Origin: Thermoproteota archaeon | GTDB lineage: Archaea; Korarchaeota; Korarchaeia; Korarchaeales; Korarchaeaceae | Direction of reading: 5' to 3' | NCBI GenBank assembly: GCA_003661365.1 | Contig: QMVZ01000046.1 | Coordinates: 1-10,154 of the forward strand | DNA: 10,154 nt | Translations under genes and position numbers: made by a program | Shown: in pieces, positions 1-6,368 of the stretch | Numbering within the stretch: the stretch's first letter is position 1 | How the letters are laid out: every line of letters starts with the position of its first letter | The notes under the pieces: generated by a model | Databases searched by the model: none | What the model was told of the DNA's origin: nothing | The model's input: only the letters and a program-made list of their open reading frames with translations

Positions 1-567
1 TACTTCAAACATTCAAACGAGGAGATATATCAACACTATAAGACGGTAGCAGAAGCAGTAGATCTGCCGATAATCCTCTACAACGTGCCGAAGTTCACAG
101 GCTTTTCCCTTGATCCCAAGGTTGTGCACCAAGTAGTTGAGGAATGCGATAACGTGATAGGTATAAAGGACAGCAGCGGGAGCGTGGCTCTAGTATCAGA
201 GATAATTAGGCTTGTGGGCGATAAGATCTCTGTCCTTGCAGGATCTGCCGACGTATTCCTATCAACCCTGATGCTTGGAGGTAAGGGGGCAATTATAGCA
301 GTTGCAATTTTCGCACCTAAGCTTTGTAGGGACCTGTATGAGAAGTTCAAGGCTGGAAATTACGAAAAAGCTGCTCAGCTACAGGCAACTATCTCCTTCT
401 TAAACGGTATCGTTGTTAGAAAGCTGAACCAGCTTGCCGCAGTTAAGTATGCGGTTAGCATTCAAGGAGTGCCAGCTGGGTATCCTAGAAGGCCAACGCT
501 ACCGTTGGGAAAGGAGGAAATGAGAGAAGTGGAGGAGGCTCTGAAAAAGGCCGGTATCATCAGATAA
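1..567 (+). CDS. DapA/KDG-aldolase superfamily lyase, C-terminal part (5' end outside window)
   Basis: Class I Schiff-base aldolase of the N-acetylneuraminate lyase/dihydrodipicolinate synthase superfamily, a cytosolic TIM barrel that makes or breaks a C-C bond next to pyruvate. The frame is open from base 1, and 188 codons remain of a family length near 290-300. Visible residues (window numbering) are the catalytic tyrosine in YNVP (Y27) and the Schiff-base lysine in GIKDSSG (K56), 29 residues apart as in E. coli DapA (28). The family's C-terminal R-P-P-like segment is also present (RRPTLPL). The residue after YNVPK is F32, where true DapA has the carboxylate-binding arginine (YNVPSRTG in E. 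coli). Lysine biosynthesis is therefore doubtful, and a 2-keto-3-deoxy sugar acid or other oxo-acid aldolase is as likely. Any start near base 85 is internal. No clear terminator follows the stop. The family is sure; the substrate is not. Confidence 0.9.
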   Translation, partial: YFKHSNEEIYQHYKTVAEAVDLPIILYNVPKFTGFSLDPKVVHQVVEECDNVIGIKDSSGSVALVSEIIRLVGDKISVLAGSADVFLSTLMLGGKGAIIAVAIFAPKLCRDLYEKFKAGNYEKAAQLQATISFLNGIVVRKLNQLAAVKYAVSIQGVPAGYPRRPTLPLGKEEMREVEEALKKAGIIR

Positions 568-746
568 ATTTGTTAAGCACGATGTGAGGCAAAGCTAAAG
601 CTCTTAAACAAGACAAACTCCTGGGATCATCCAGCACTAATTTCAACCTGTTATGACCTCCCTTCTAAAATCCTCTTTCCTTTTCTTGGGAGAGGAGTTT
701 CATCTATAACCTCAAATTGCATGTGCTATCACAATTAAGCTAAGAA

Positions 747-1145
747 CTACCTAAAATCAAGTCCAAGTTCCTCTAAAGCAGCTAGATGGAGTGCATCAAT
801 GATTTTTTCCTTGTCGAGGAGCAATAACCCCGTCTCTACAACCTTTTTTATAAACCAAGGCGGGGCAAAGTTAAGCAGCCTTACATCAAACGGGAAACCC
901 AACTCTCCTAACTGTTTCTCAAGTTTAGCCCCATATTTCAGTGGATTGATCCTTTTCCCAACGTAGACAGCAACATCTATATCCCTAAAGTTAAGACCTT
1001 CCAAAAAAGAGCCGTAAATGATGGCAACAATTATTTCATCCTTTTCGTTTAGAATATCCTTTATCCTCTTGATTAACTCCCTTTTCTCATCTTTGGAGAG
1101 TCGATAAAGTCTGAGCTTTTCCTTCTCTTCAATCCTTTGAAGCAT
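747..1145 (-). CDS. mntA: MntA-like minimal nucleotidyltransferase, antitoxin of HEPN/MNT pair
   Basis: Minimal nucleotidyltransferase (MNT, Pol-beta fold), 132 aa. In studied HepT/MntA pairs this protein silences the HEPN RNase by adding AMP residues to the toxin's active-site tyrosine. The catalytic core is visible: YGSF at 44-47 with the G45-S46 pair, D55-I-D57 in the following strand, and a third acidic residue at D87 (FPFDVRLL). The spacing from GS to DxD is 8 residues, shorter than the 10 quoted for bacterial MntA, but it keeps the fold's order. The first ~30 residues form a charged helix. The gene overlaps the end of hepT by 17 nt and has a strong GGAGGT ribosome site inside hepT, so the pair is translated from one mRNA. 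There is no obvious terminator after the stop. The family and pairing are secure; the AMPylation role is inferred from homologues. Confidence 0.88.
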   Translation of the reverse strand: MLQRIEEKEKLRLYRLSKDEKRELIKRIKDILNEKDEIIVAIIYGSFLEGLNFRDIDVAVYVGKRINPLKYGAKLEKQLGELGFPFDVRLLNFAPPWFIKKVVETGLLLLDKEKIIDALHLAALEELGLDFR

Positions 1146-1551
1146 AGTTCTTAACCTCCTCGATAAACTTCTTAATCAGACCAATGCTTTCCTTAGACTC
1201 CCTATATAGTCTTCTCTCGTCTACTTCCCAATATCTGTGAATTATCATGTTTCTTAACCTGACAAGCGCCTCTAAATTCTCTCCAATCTCGTTAGACAAA
1301 ACCCCCCTCTTTACCAATTCCCTTAAAATCCAGACATATCCTTCTATCTCTCTTATCTTGAAGCCTTCCCTCAATATTAGGAGTCCTATGCTCAGAATTA
1401 TTTCAGTCATCTCAACTAAAATCATTTTAAGGGCATATATGGCTTTGAAATCCCTAAGAAAGTTCTCTAAAGGTATTGAAAGCAGATCTTCTGCCTTTTT
1501 GTTTAAATCCTCGATTTCAGTGAGTAATCTGTTTAATCTATCTTCATCCAT
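1129..1551 (-). CDS. hepT: HepT-like HEPN ribonuclease toxin
   Basis: HEPN-domain protein of the HepT/DUF86 group, 140 aa, a four-helix bundle that acts as a dimeric RNase in the cytoplasm; characterised homologues cut tRNA. The full active-site motif RX4HXY is visible at R100, H105 and Y107 (LRNMIIHRYW), so the toxin looks catalytically intact. Y107 is the residue that MntA homologues AMPylate. The N-terminal ~60 residues are helical and rich in acidic and leucine residues, as is normal for the family. The gene order is toxin first, then mntA with a 17-nt overlap. ATG at 1551 has no Shine-Dalgarno, but a TATA box centred near 1580 would place the transcript start at about 1554, giving a nearly leaderless mRNA and supporting this start. 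The RNA target is not knowable from the sequence. Confidence 0.9.
   Translation of the reverse strand: MDEDRLNRLLTEIEDLNKKAEDLLSIPLENFLRDFKAIYALKMILVEMTEIILSIGLLILREGFKIREIEGYVWILRELVKRGVLSNEIGENLEALVRLRNMIIHRYWEVDERRLYRESKESIGLIKKFIEEVKNYASKD
1154..1159 (-). promoter_or_regulatory. Strong Shine-Dalgarno of mntA inside hepT
   Basis: The minus strand reads GGAGGT 8 nt before the mntA ATG, within the last codons of hepT. It matches the archaeal 16S 3' end well. This stands out because hepT itself has no ribosome site, so it probably sets a high antitoxin-to-toxin ratio from one transcript. Confidence 0.7.
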
Positions 1552-1576
1552 TCTGAAAAGCTAAATCCCTTAGTTC

Positions 1577-1590
1577 ATATATTCTTTTCC
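1577..1590 (-). promoter_or_regulatory. Putative hepT-mntA promoter (BRE/TATA)
   Basis: On the minus strand a purine-rich BRE-like stretch (GGAAAAG) leads into AATATATG, centred about 29 nt upstream of the hepT ATG. That is the spacing expected of an archaeal TATA box driving a leaderless or near-leaderless transcript. It gives the TA pair its own promoter, separate from the upstream brxL operon. Confidence 0.5.
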
Positions 1591-1703
1591 AATTCCATTC
1601 GATTGAAGTCCTAATTTCATCAACATCGTGTTCTTCCAGCCAACCTTACAAAAGAAACGACACTTTAGCTTTTTTGACCAAACCATAGAAACAGATGCTT
1701 TCT

Positions 1704-1734
1704 CCTAATTTAAATCGATCCTGACATAATTAGG
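1704..1734. repeat. 7-bp inverted repeat at the 3' end of the 403-aa gene
   Basis: CCTAATT (1704-1710) pairs with AATTAGG (1728-1734) across 17 nt, just past the stop of the 403-residue gene on the minus strand. It could be a weak terminator hairpin or a regulator site upstream of hepT. The arms are short and AT-rich, so chance is a real possibility. Confidence 0.25.
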
Positions 1735-1739
1735 CAAAA

Positions 1740-2951
1740 TTAGCCGTGGAAAATCCTTTTTATCCTATCAAGCAACCCTTTTCTTACCCTGAAGTCCAAT
1801 AACTTTGGTTCTCCAAGCTTGCTAACGTCGATTAGCAAGGAGTACTTGCCTTTAATCCCTTCACCGCTTATCTTCAATAGACCTTTAGAGTAGGCGTGTG
1901 AAATTACTTTAGCCCTGGGATCCTCTGAGAAAAGCCTAAGCATTTCCTCAACACCTGTAGGAGTTACCCTTATCTCAGAGAGTCTAATCTCCTCTGAATT
2001 GCAAACAAAAAGGAGAGAATACCACCCCTTCTCATCTGAAGCCCTTATCTGCAATTTTTCTCCTTTATACAGCTCCTTCTCTATCCTTATGTCGATTCCT
2101 AAGGCCTTTCCTTCATCTCTAATGATCTCTTCAATTTCTTCCTCTGTCGGAACCTTCTCGTGCCCTAGAACTCTTCCTGATAGCTTGCTAAGCTCTATAA
2201 GGAATCTTTTGTCCTCAGCCCTCGCTAGAAGCAGGTATCTCCTTTCATCTTCATTCAAGAGGCTAGCTCTGGTTTTTACTCCTTTCCTCTCACCGAAGAA
2301 AGAGTCCCAGCTCCTAATGATTCTTATTCCCTCAGCTCTGCGCCTTTTCTTCTTACTCCTTGCAGCGAGAGCTATGGCTTCTCTTTTGGCGATCTCTATA
2401 GCTTTTCTATCACCTATCGGCGGCCAATCCAAGACCTCTTCCTCAGAGAGGTCAGAGATCAGGAACTCGCCAGATCCCTCCTCTAAGCTAAACCTGATTT
2501 TCCACCTCACTCCTAAGAGGACTTCCTTCCATCCTTCAAACTCCACCCTCGCCTTTGGAACGCCCGTAGATTCCTTTACAAACTCTTTCAGGGCTTTAGC
2601 CGCAGCTCCCTTGCTTATCCTCTTTCTCAAGAGGCTGAGGTCGAAACCCTCTTCAGACTGCATTATGACGCCTTGAAGAAGGTATTCGCTGAAAGGCCTT
2701 ATCCTGATGGAGTCTTCCTTCGGGAACAGGACATGGATCCCGCTGGCAGCCCTTAATATGTGCTTTTCCCCTGCTATCTTCTCATACAGGGCCTTCCAAG
2801 CAGCAACTAACGCAGGAGTTGCCTCTAGAACCACGCTGGCCTTGGCATCCTCAGGAGGCTCTCCCTCTCCTTCCACTCTTCTCCTAAACCTTTCCATGAC
2901 ATCTTCTAACGTTCTCCTCGTCAGTATGTAGCTATAGCTAGATCTTCTCAA
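1740..2951 (-). CDS. Unrecognised 403-aa protein, operon partner of BrxL-like ATPase
   Basis: I do not recognise a family. It is translationally coupled to the upstream brxL-like gene: TTG at 2951-2949 overlaps the brxL TGA by 4 nt (TTGA), and a GAGGTGGT-like ribosome site lies about 11 nt upstream. The next in-frame Met (M19, near 2897) is the alternative start. No signal peptide or membrane segment is visible. The protein is soluble, highly charged and mixed alpha/beta. A strongly basic patch at residues 199-206 (SKKKRRRA) suggests nucleic-acid contact and may separate an N-terminal half (about 1-190) from a C-terminal half (about 230-403) made of alternating beta strands and acidic helices. 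There is no Walker motif, no PD-(D/E)xK I can place, and no Lon-type serine motif, so it is not simply a detached BrxL protease domain. It ends in a basic tail (LLDRIKRIFHG). A DNA-binding or effector subunit is inference from position only. Confidence 0.85.
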   Translation of the reverse strand: MRRSSYSYILTRRTLEDVMERFRRRVEGEGEPPEDAKASVVLEATPALVAAWKALYEKIAGEKHILRAASGIHVLFPKEDSIRIRPFSEYLLQGVIMQSEEGFDLSLLRKRISKGAAAKALKEFVKESTGVPKARVEFEGWKEVLLGVRWKIRFSLEEGSGEFLISDLSEEEVLDWPPIGDRKAIEIAKREAIALAARSKKKRRRAEGIRIIRSWDSFFGERKGVKTRASLLNEDERRYLLLARAEDKRFLIELSKLSGRVLGHEKVPTEEEIEEIIRDEGKALGIDIRIEKELYKGEKLQIRASDEKGWYSLLFVCNSEEIRLSEIRVTPTGVEEMLRLFSEDPRAKVISHAYSKGLLKISGEGIKGKYSLLIDVSKLGEPKLLDFRVRKGLLDRIKRIFHG

Positions 2952-4366
2952 CTGAGGAGCACCACCTCAAAGTCCTCTCCGTATTCGTGGGGGAGCTTGG
3001 CTGCCAGCCATTTCCTGACTATCCCCCTCATTTCTTCAACCATCTGAACGATCTTTGGCAGGAGCGAACCGTCAAAGTTCATATCAGGGTACAATATCTT
3101 CAGAAATCCTGAAAGGAGGCGAATTACAGCCTGCTGGTCCCTAATGCTCGGATTCCCTACTATGTCAACCAGCCCTTTTACCTCCTCCCTGAAGTTCATC
3201 ATCCTAAGCTCGTGGAGCACTGATCCGAGGTAGTCAAGAGCAAGTCCCTTCCCCTTGGCCAAATGCTCTTCCCCTGTAATCTTAGGAAGCCTCCAACCCG
3301 GTATTAGGCCGTGGATCCTATCCATAAAGGCTGGATCCTTAGCAAACCTCGGAATTGTCCTGTCAATGTCCAAACCTTCTTTAACGTCCCAATCAACGTT
3401 CCCCATGAACACCAAGGAACAGCCGCTTGCAGCCTGCTTAGCTCCCCTCTCAAAGTGTCCGCTTGCCATGTAGTCTTTCAGCTTACCCAATATCTCCTCA
3501 GCACCAGCGAACTTGAGGTATTGAATCTCGTCGAAGACAACGACATCCATAACTCCTATAAGCCCTACCGTGCCGTGAACCTTGTGGTAGAATAGCTGGG
3601 CAGGGCTTATCACTCCTCCAGATACTATCCTGACGAGAGGCGAGATGTTCCTGTATAGGAACGTCTTTCCAGTGGCTCTGGGTCCAAACTCCATCATGTT
3701 AGTGTTGGGCTCCGCAAGAGGAATGAGCCTAGCCAAAAAGTAAAGCCTCTGATCCTCTTCATAGGCTTCAGGATTCAGGCCAAGGCTTTTTATAAGTAGG
3801 TCTAACCATTCCTCATCTGAAAACTTGCTTCTAGCCTCCTGAAACTCCGATATGTCTAGGGAAGAAATCTGGTAAGGAACCAGCTCCACCAAGGAGACCG
3901 GGTCAGAATCCTTAGCTCCAAATGAGAGCTTTGGATCGTAAAGGAGCCTTCCCATGCCCCAAACTCCATTTCTTAGCAAGTTTTCGTGCTCTCTAAGTAC
4001 CCTTGGATGGACCATCGCCTTCTTCAGATCCAAACAGGGTATGGAAAGCCTGTGAACCCCTTTCTTTATGTCAGTCGTTACGGTAAAGAAGTCCATCAAC
4101 GTTAGCTCGCCGTCGCTCATCAACTGATCCAGCTTGAGGTTCTTCTCCGATGGCTCAGGACGGAACCTCCTAAGGATGCTTGAAACCCGCTTAGCGCAGC
4201 TAGTTGCAGAAAGGCCAGCACACTCCCTCATGATCAAATATTCCTCTATGAACCTTGGAACTCCCCAAGGTCCTAAGCTCAAGTGTATACCCTTCTCAAC
4301 AACCGCATCTCGGCCAAATACCCTTTCAAGCTTCCCTTCAAAATCAGAACTTCCTTGTAAGGCCAT
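2948..4366 (-). CDS. brxL: BrxL-like AAA+ ATPase, short form lacking the Lon-like C-terminal domain
   Basis: BREX-type BrxL family. Bacterial BrxL is an MCM-like AAA+ motor that forms rings on DNA and is needed for phage exclusion in type I BREX. Visible in the 472 aa are an N-terminal DNA-binding-like region (about 1-150), Walker A GPRATGKT (228-235; K234), the family-specific SGGVISPAQLFY (249-260), Walker B VVVFDEIQ (275-282; D279-E280), the KLKDYMASG block (295-303), sensor-1 N323 in FMGNVDW, and DRIHGLIPGW (349-358). A helical lid follows, and the protein stops at 472, whereas long BrxL proteins run to about 680 with a Lon-protease-like domain that is absent here. All ATPase residues are present, so it should be active. 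A CTCC/GGAG ribosome site lies 4 nt upstream of ATG 4366; an AT-rich element at 4427-4438 may be its promoter. No other brx or pgl genes occur in the window. Confidence 0.9.
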   Translation of the reverse strand: MALQGSSDFEGKLERVFGRDAVVEKGIHLSLGPWGVPRFIEEYLIMRECAGLSATSCAKRVSSILRRFRPEPSEKNLKLDQLMSDGELTLMDFFTVTTDIKKGVHRLSIPCLDLKKAMVHPRVLREHENLLRNGVWGMGRLLYDPKLSFGAKDSDPVSLVELVPYQISSLDISEFQEARSKFSDEEWLDLLIKSLGLNPEAYEEDQRLYFLARLIPLAEPNTNMMEFGPRATGKTFLYRNISPLVRIVSGGVISPAQLFYHKVHGTVGLIGVMDVVVFDEIQYLKFAGAEEILGKLKDYMASGHFERGAKQAASGCSLVFMGNVDWDVKEGLDIDRTIPRFAKDPAFMDRIHGLIPGWRLPKITGEEHLAKGKGLALDYLGSVLHELRMMNFREEVKGLVDIVGNPSIRDQQAVIRLLSGFLKILYPDMNFDGSLLPKIVQMVEEMRGIVRKWLAAKLPHEYGEDFEVVLLS

Positions 4367-4560
4367 CCTACTCCTGAACCCCCTTGGCCAAATTAATGTT
4401 TGTAACTGAGAGTAAGCGCATACGAGTAATAAATATTCATTGGAGCATGCTTAATGTCTGTTTAAGAAAAGGAAGACCTTGCAAAGCGCCCTACTAAGTC
4501 CTAGAGGTAAGTTATATCGATCTTTTTTCCATTATGAGATGCTAACCGCTTTCGCCCACC

Positions 4561-4570
4561 ATATATTAAA
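4561..4570 (+). promoter_or_regulatory. Putative vapBC promoter TATA box
   Basis: ATATATTAAA lies 35-44 nt before ATG 4605. Transcription about 26 nt downstream (near 4590) would leave a leader of about 15 nt holding a GGTGGG ribosome site. This rules against starting vapB at the upstream ATG 4479, which would lie outside the mRNA. Confidence 0.5.
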
Positions 4571-4604
4571 ATACCAAAGTGGGATTAAGAAGAATGGTGG
4601 GTCA

Positions 4605-4844
4605 ATGGAGGTAATTGCAAACGTGGATGAGAAGGGAAGGGTGACAATTCCAAAGAGGTTAAGGAGGGCTCTTAAGATAGGAAAGAGAGTTAGAATGAGA
4701 GTTGAGGGGAGAAAGCTTGTGATAGAGTCCCTAGAGCCAGTCTCAACTAGATATTACGGGATTCTAAGGGCAGAAGTCCCTGAGGACTTAGATAGCGTGA
4801 TAATTGAGGCGATGGCAAAGTGGTGGAAGGAGAGGACTACTTAG
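4605..4844 (+). CDS. vapB: VapB antitoxin, AbrB/SpoVT swapped-hairpin type
   Basis: DNA-binding antitoxin of 79 aa. Residues 3-45 form the AbrB/MazE swapped-hairpin domain, recognised from VDEKGRVTIPKRLRRAL and the following KIGKRVRMRVEGRKLVIE strand pair, which dimerises and binds the operator. The C-terminal tail (about 46-79), ending AKWWKERTT, is the flexible part that in VapB proteins wraps the toxin's active site. The reading frame also runs back to 4479, but the upstream 42 codons do not resemble the family, and a TATA box plus a GGTGG ribosome site fit ATG 4605. It overlaps vapC by 25 nt, the usual coupled antitoxin-first order. Autorepression through a site near 4561-4604 is expected from the family but I see no clear palindrome there. 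Confidence 0.87.
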   Translation: MEVIANVDEKGRVTIPKRLRRALKIGKRVRMRVEGRKLVIESLEPVSTRYYGILRAEVPEDLDSVIIEAMAKWWKERTT

Positions 4845-5230
4845 ACGTGAATGTTTTCGTCTATTGGCTGGCAGGAGATCCAAAATTTGGGTCAAAGGCG
4901 CTTGACTGGATAAAAAGGGTTGAGGAAAAGCCAGATAAGTTCGTCACTTGCTCCTTGACCGTATGGGAAGTCCTTGTGATAGCTTCAGGGCTTGCTGGAA
5001 GAAACCTTAGGGATTATGACTTCGTCAATGAGATTGTTAGGGCTGTTATTGAGACAGGGATAAGGATAGTAGATCTAAAGGTCGAGGACTTCCTATCTGC
5101 TTTATCCTTCGTCTCTCAAGGGCTCGATTTGGAGGACTCAATTCATCTTAGCGTCGCAAAGAGGCTCAAATGCAAGAGAATAGTGTCCAATGACAGGGAC
5201 TTCGAGAAGTTTATTGAGAGAACTTTTTGA
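4820..5230 (+). CDS. vapC: VapC toxin, PIN-domain ribonuclease
   Basis: PIN-domain endoribonuclease of 136 aa, the toxin partner of the AbrB-type antitoxin just upstream. The Mg-binding acidic residues are all present: D9 in YLDVNVFVYW, E50 in TVWEVL, D106 in LEDSIHLSVA, and D125 in IVSNDRDF, so the enzyme looks intact. VapC targets are usually tRNA or rRNA; this one's target cannot be read from sequence. The start is GTG at 4820 or the adjacent GTG at 4823. Either sits inside the last codons of vapB, so the toxin is translated only in the wake of the antitoxin. The overlap is unusually long (20-25 nt). A short T-run at the stop codon (5223-5227) and T5 at 5282-5286 could end transcription. 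Confidence 0.92.
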   Translation: MVEGEDYLDVNVFVYWLAGDPKFGSKALDWIKRVEEKPDKFVTCSLTVWEVLVIASGLAGRNLRDYDFVNEIVRAVIETGIRIVDLKVEDFLSALSFVSQGLDLEDSIHLSVAKRLKCKRIVSNDRDFEKFIERTF

Positions 5231-5291
5231 TCCATTGCACATTCGTTAGTTCGCTTAAATAATTGGAACATTGCAAAAAGATTTTTCTCTG

Positions 5292-5349
5292 GATGAAAGG
5301 TCTTTATTCCCATTTTACTCTCTTTTCTTAAGTTTTCAACCCTTTCATC
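5292..5349. repeat. Perfect 9-bp inverted repeat downstream of vapC
   Basis: GATGAAAGG (5292-5300) and CCTTTCATC (5341-5349) are exact complements separated by 40 nt of pyrimidine-rich, T-rich sequence. An RNA crossing this region could form a long-loop hairpin. It lies between vapC and the promoter of the next gene, so a 3'-end structure or a paired protein site are the options. Function unknown. Confidence 0.35.
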
Positions 5350-5365
5350 GCTTTCTAAACCAGAG

Positions 5366-5373
5366 TTTTTAAG
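5366..5373 (+). promoter_or_regulatory. Putative TATA box for the 118-aa gene
   Basis: TTTTTAAG is centred near 5370, which predicts a transcript start near 5396. That lies after the TTG at 5388 but 16 nt before ATG 5412, so it favours the ATG as the start. It is a single weak-consensus element with no ribosome site to support it. Confidence 0.3.
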
Positions 5374-5411
5374 GTTGGATAATCCTATTGACAGTTGTGT
5401 TCACTCCATTA

Positions 5412-5768
5412 ATGACATTATCTGCTCCCTCTCGTGAACCAATTGTTCACAGAATAATTCAGTCTAGAGAGGGAATTAGGATCCTCGGATCACAATCTAT
5501 AGACTATGCTCCTGGAATATTAATTGGCATTCCTAGAAATTACGTTATTGAAAACCTTAATCTTATACTTTCTGAAGTAGTTGAAGACGCTCGGATTGTG
5601 TTTTATGAGTTTGCAATAAAGTCATATAAAAGATCGGTTAGGGGATATGTGCTCTTTTCTTATTTTATTCAAGATGGATCTGCGGTATTCGTAACTACAA
5701 TTCTAATTCCTAACAGGATACATTCATATCGTCTAGCAGAGACAGACATAGTGCTCATATCTCATTAG
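5412..5768 (+). CDS. Unrecognised 118-aa protein
   Basis: I do not recognise it. From ATG 5412 it encodes 118 aa (a TTG at 5388 would add 8). The composition is plausible for a folded protein: alternating hydrophobic strands such as YAPGILIGIPRNYVI, YVLFSYFI and SAVFVTTILIPNR, with one acidic helix (LNLILSEVVEDARIVFYEF) between. There is no continuous membrane segment or signal peptide, no cysteine, and no nucleotide-binding motif. Codons here are more AT-rich than in the flanking genes, which hints at separate acquisition. It follows vapC by 181 nt with its own possible TATA box and ends only 6 nt from the convergent stop of the next gene, leaving no room for a terminator. A real gene is likely but not certain. 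Confidence 0.55.
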   Translation: MTLSAPSREPIVHRIIQSREGIRILGSQSIDYAPGILIGIPRNYVIENLNLILSEVVEDARIVFYEFAIKSYKRSVRGYVLFSYFIQDGSAVFVTTILIPNRIHSYRLAETDIVLISH

Positions 5769-5774
5769 ATGCAC

Positions 5775-6266
5775 CTATGAGACGAAAACATAAGAACTTA
5801 CTGTACTTACCAAAACATTTTGTGGATTGAATATATAGGTGGTTCCATTAGTATAGTATAGCTGGGCCATGTAGTAGGTGAGGATAGCTGGGTTGTAAGT
5901 GAACGATACTTCTTCTCCCAGCCCAATAAGAGTGGCTTGAACCTCTATTGGTTCTCCCTCTGTCAATTCAGTACCGTTTACCCTGAGGAGAAGCAACCAA
6001 TCCCCTTTAGCCCCTTCAGGCAGCCCTGTAACATTTACCTCGGTCATCTTCCTTTCTAACTTCAATTCAAGCTCTGATATCAAGGAATCCCTCTCTATAA
6101 TCTCCTTTTTTAGCTCATTAACTAGGTTTCTGGTCTTATTTAGGTGATATCTCAGAACTTCGTTTTCAATCCTAAGATCCTCGTTATCAGGAGCCACAAT
6201 CATTCCAATAAAGAAGCTAAAGATGGAGACCATTACAAGCAAGAGAAGGGCTATCTCGTTCTTCAT
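5775..6266 (-). CDS. Membrane-anchored coiled-coil protein with extracytoplasmic beta domain
   Basis: Predicted bitopic surface protein of 163 aa. A single hydrophobic segment (about residues 5-24, ALLLLVMVSIFSFFIGMIV) serves as an uncleaved signal anchor. It is followed by a charged heptad-like coiled coil (about 28-74) and a beta-rich domain (about 88-163) with GEPIEVQATLIGLGEEVSF strands. Four N-glycosylation sequons (N43, N78, N97, N140) all fall outside the membrane segment, fitting an external location. The domain has the flavour of small beta-sandwich inhibitors or CARDB-like modules, but I cannot name the family. It ends abruptly after a strand (SSYVFVS), so it may be a shortened copy of a longer protein. 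ATG 6266 is preferred over TTG 6284, which would add six polar residues before the anchor. No partner gene is adjacent. Confidence 0.7.
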   Translation of the reverse strand: MKNEIALLLLVMVSIFSFFIGMIVAPDNEDLRIENEVLRYHLNKTRNLVNELKKEIIERDSLISELELKLERKMTEVNVTGLPEGAKGDWLLLLRVNGTELTEGEPIEVQATLIGLGEEVSFTYNPAILTYYMAQLYYTNGTTYIFNPQNVLVSTVSSYVFVS

Positions 6267-6368
6267 TGTCGAATTAAGCACCAATGTTTATCAAAAAGGC
6301 TATTATGCATGTTAATACGATCTATAGTTCTCTACTAACCAATCTGATGGCAGTCTGAATCTCTTTAC

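Noticed and set aside
78..350. Minus-strand frame opposite the aldolase
   Set aside because: It overlaps the catalytic YNVP and Schiff-base lysine region of a clear plus-strand gene and has no protein-like features.
1999..2931. Long plus-strand frames opposite the 403-aa gene
   Set aside because: They are serine/leucine-rich mirror frames of a charged minus-strand gene, with no family resemblance and no promoter or ribosome site.
1740..2951. 403-aa protein as a split-off Lon-protease half of BrxL
   Set aside because: No Lon-type catalytic serine motif or conserved lysine context can be seen, and its length is about twice the missing domain.
3255..3595. Plus-strand frames opposite the brxL-like gene
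   Set aside because: The minus strand carries unmistakable BrxL motifs through this region; the opposite frames are by-products of its codon use.
4479..4604. Longer vapB start at ATG 4479 (42 extra codons)
   Set aside because: The extension does not resemble AbrB proteins and lies upstream of the TATA box at 4561; ATG 4605 has a GGTGG ribosome site and matches family length.
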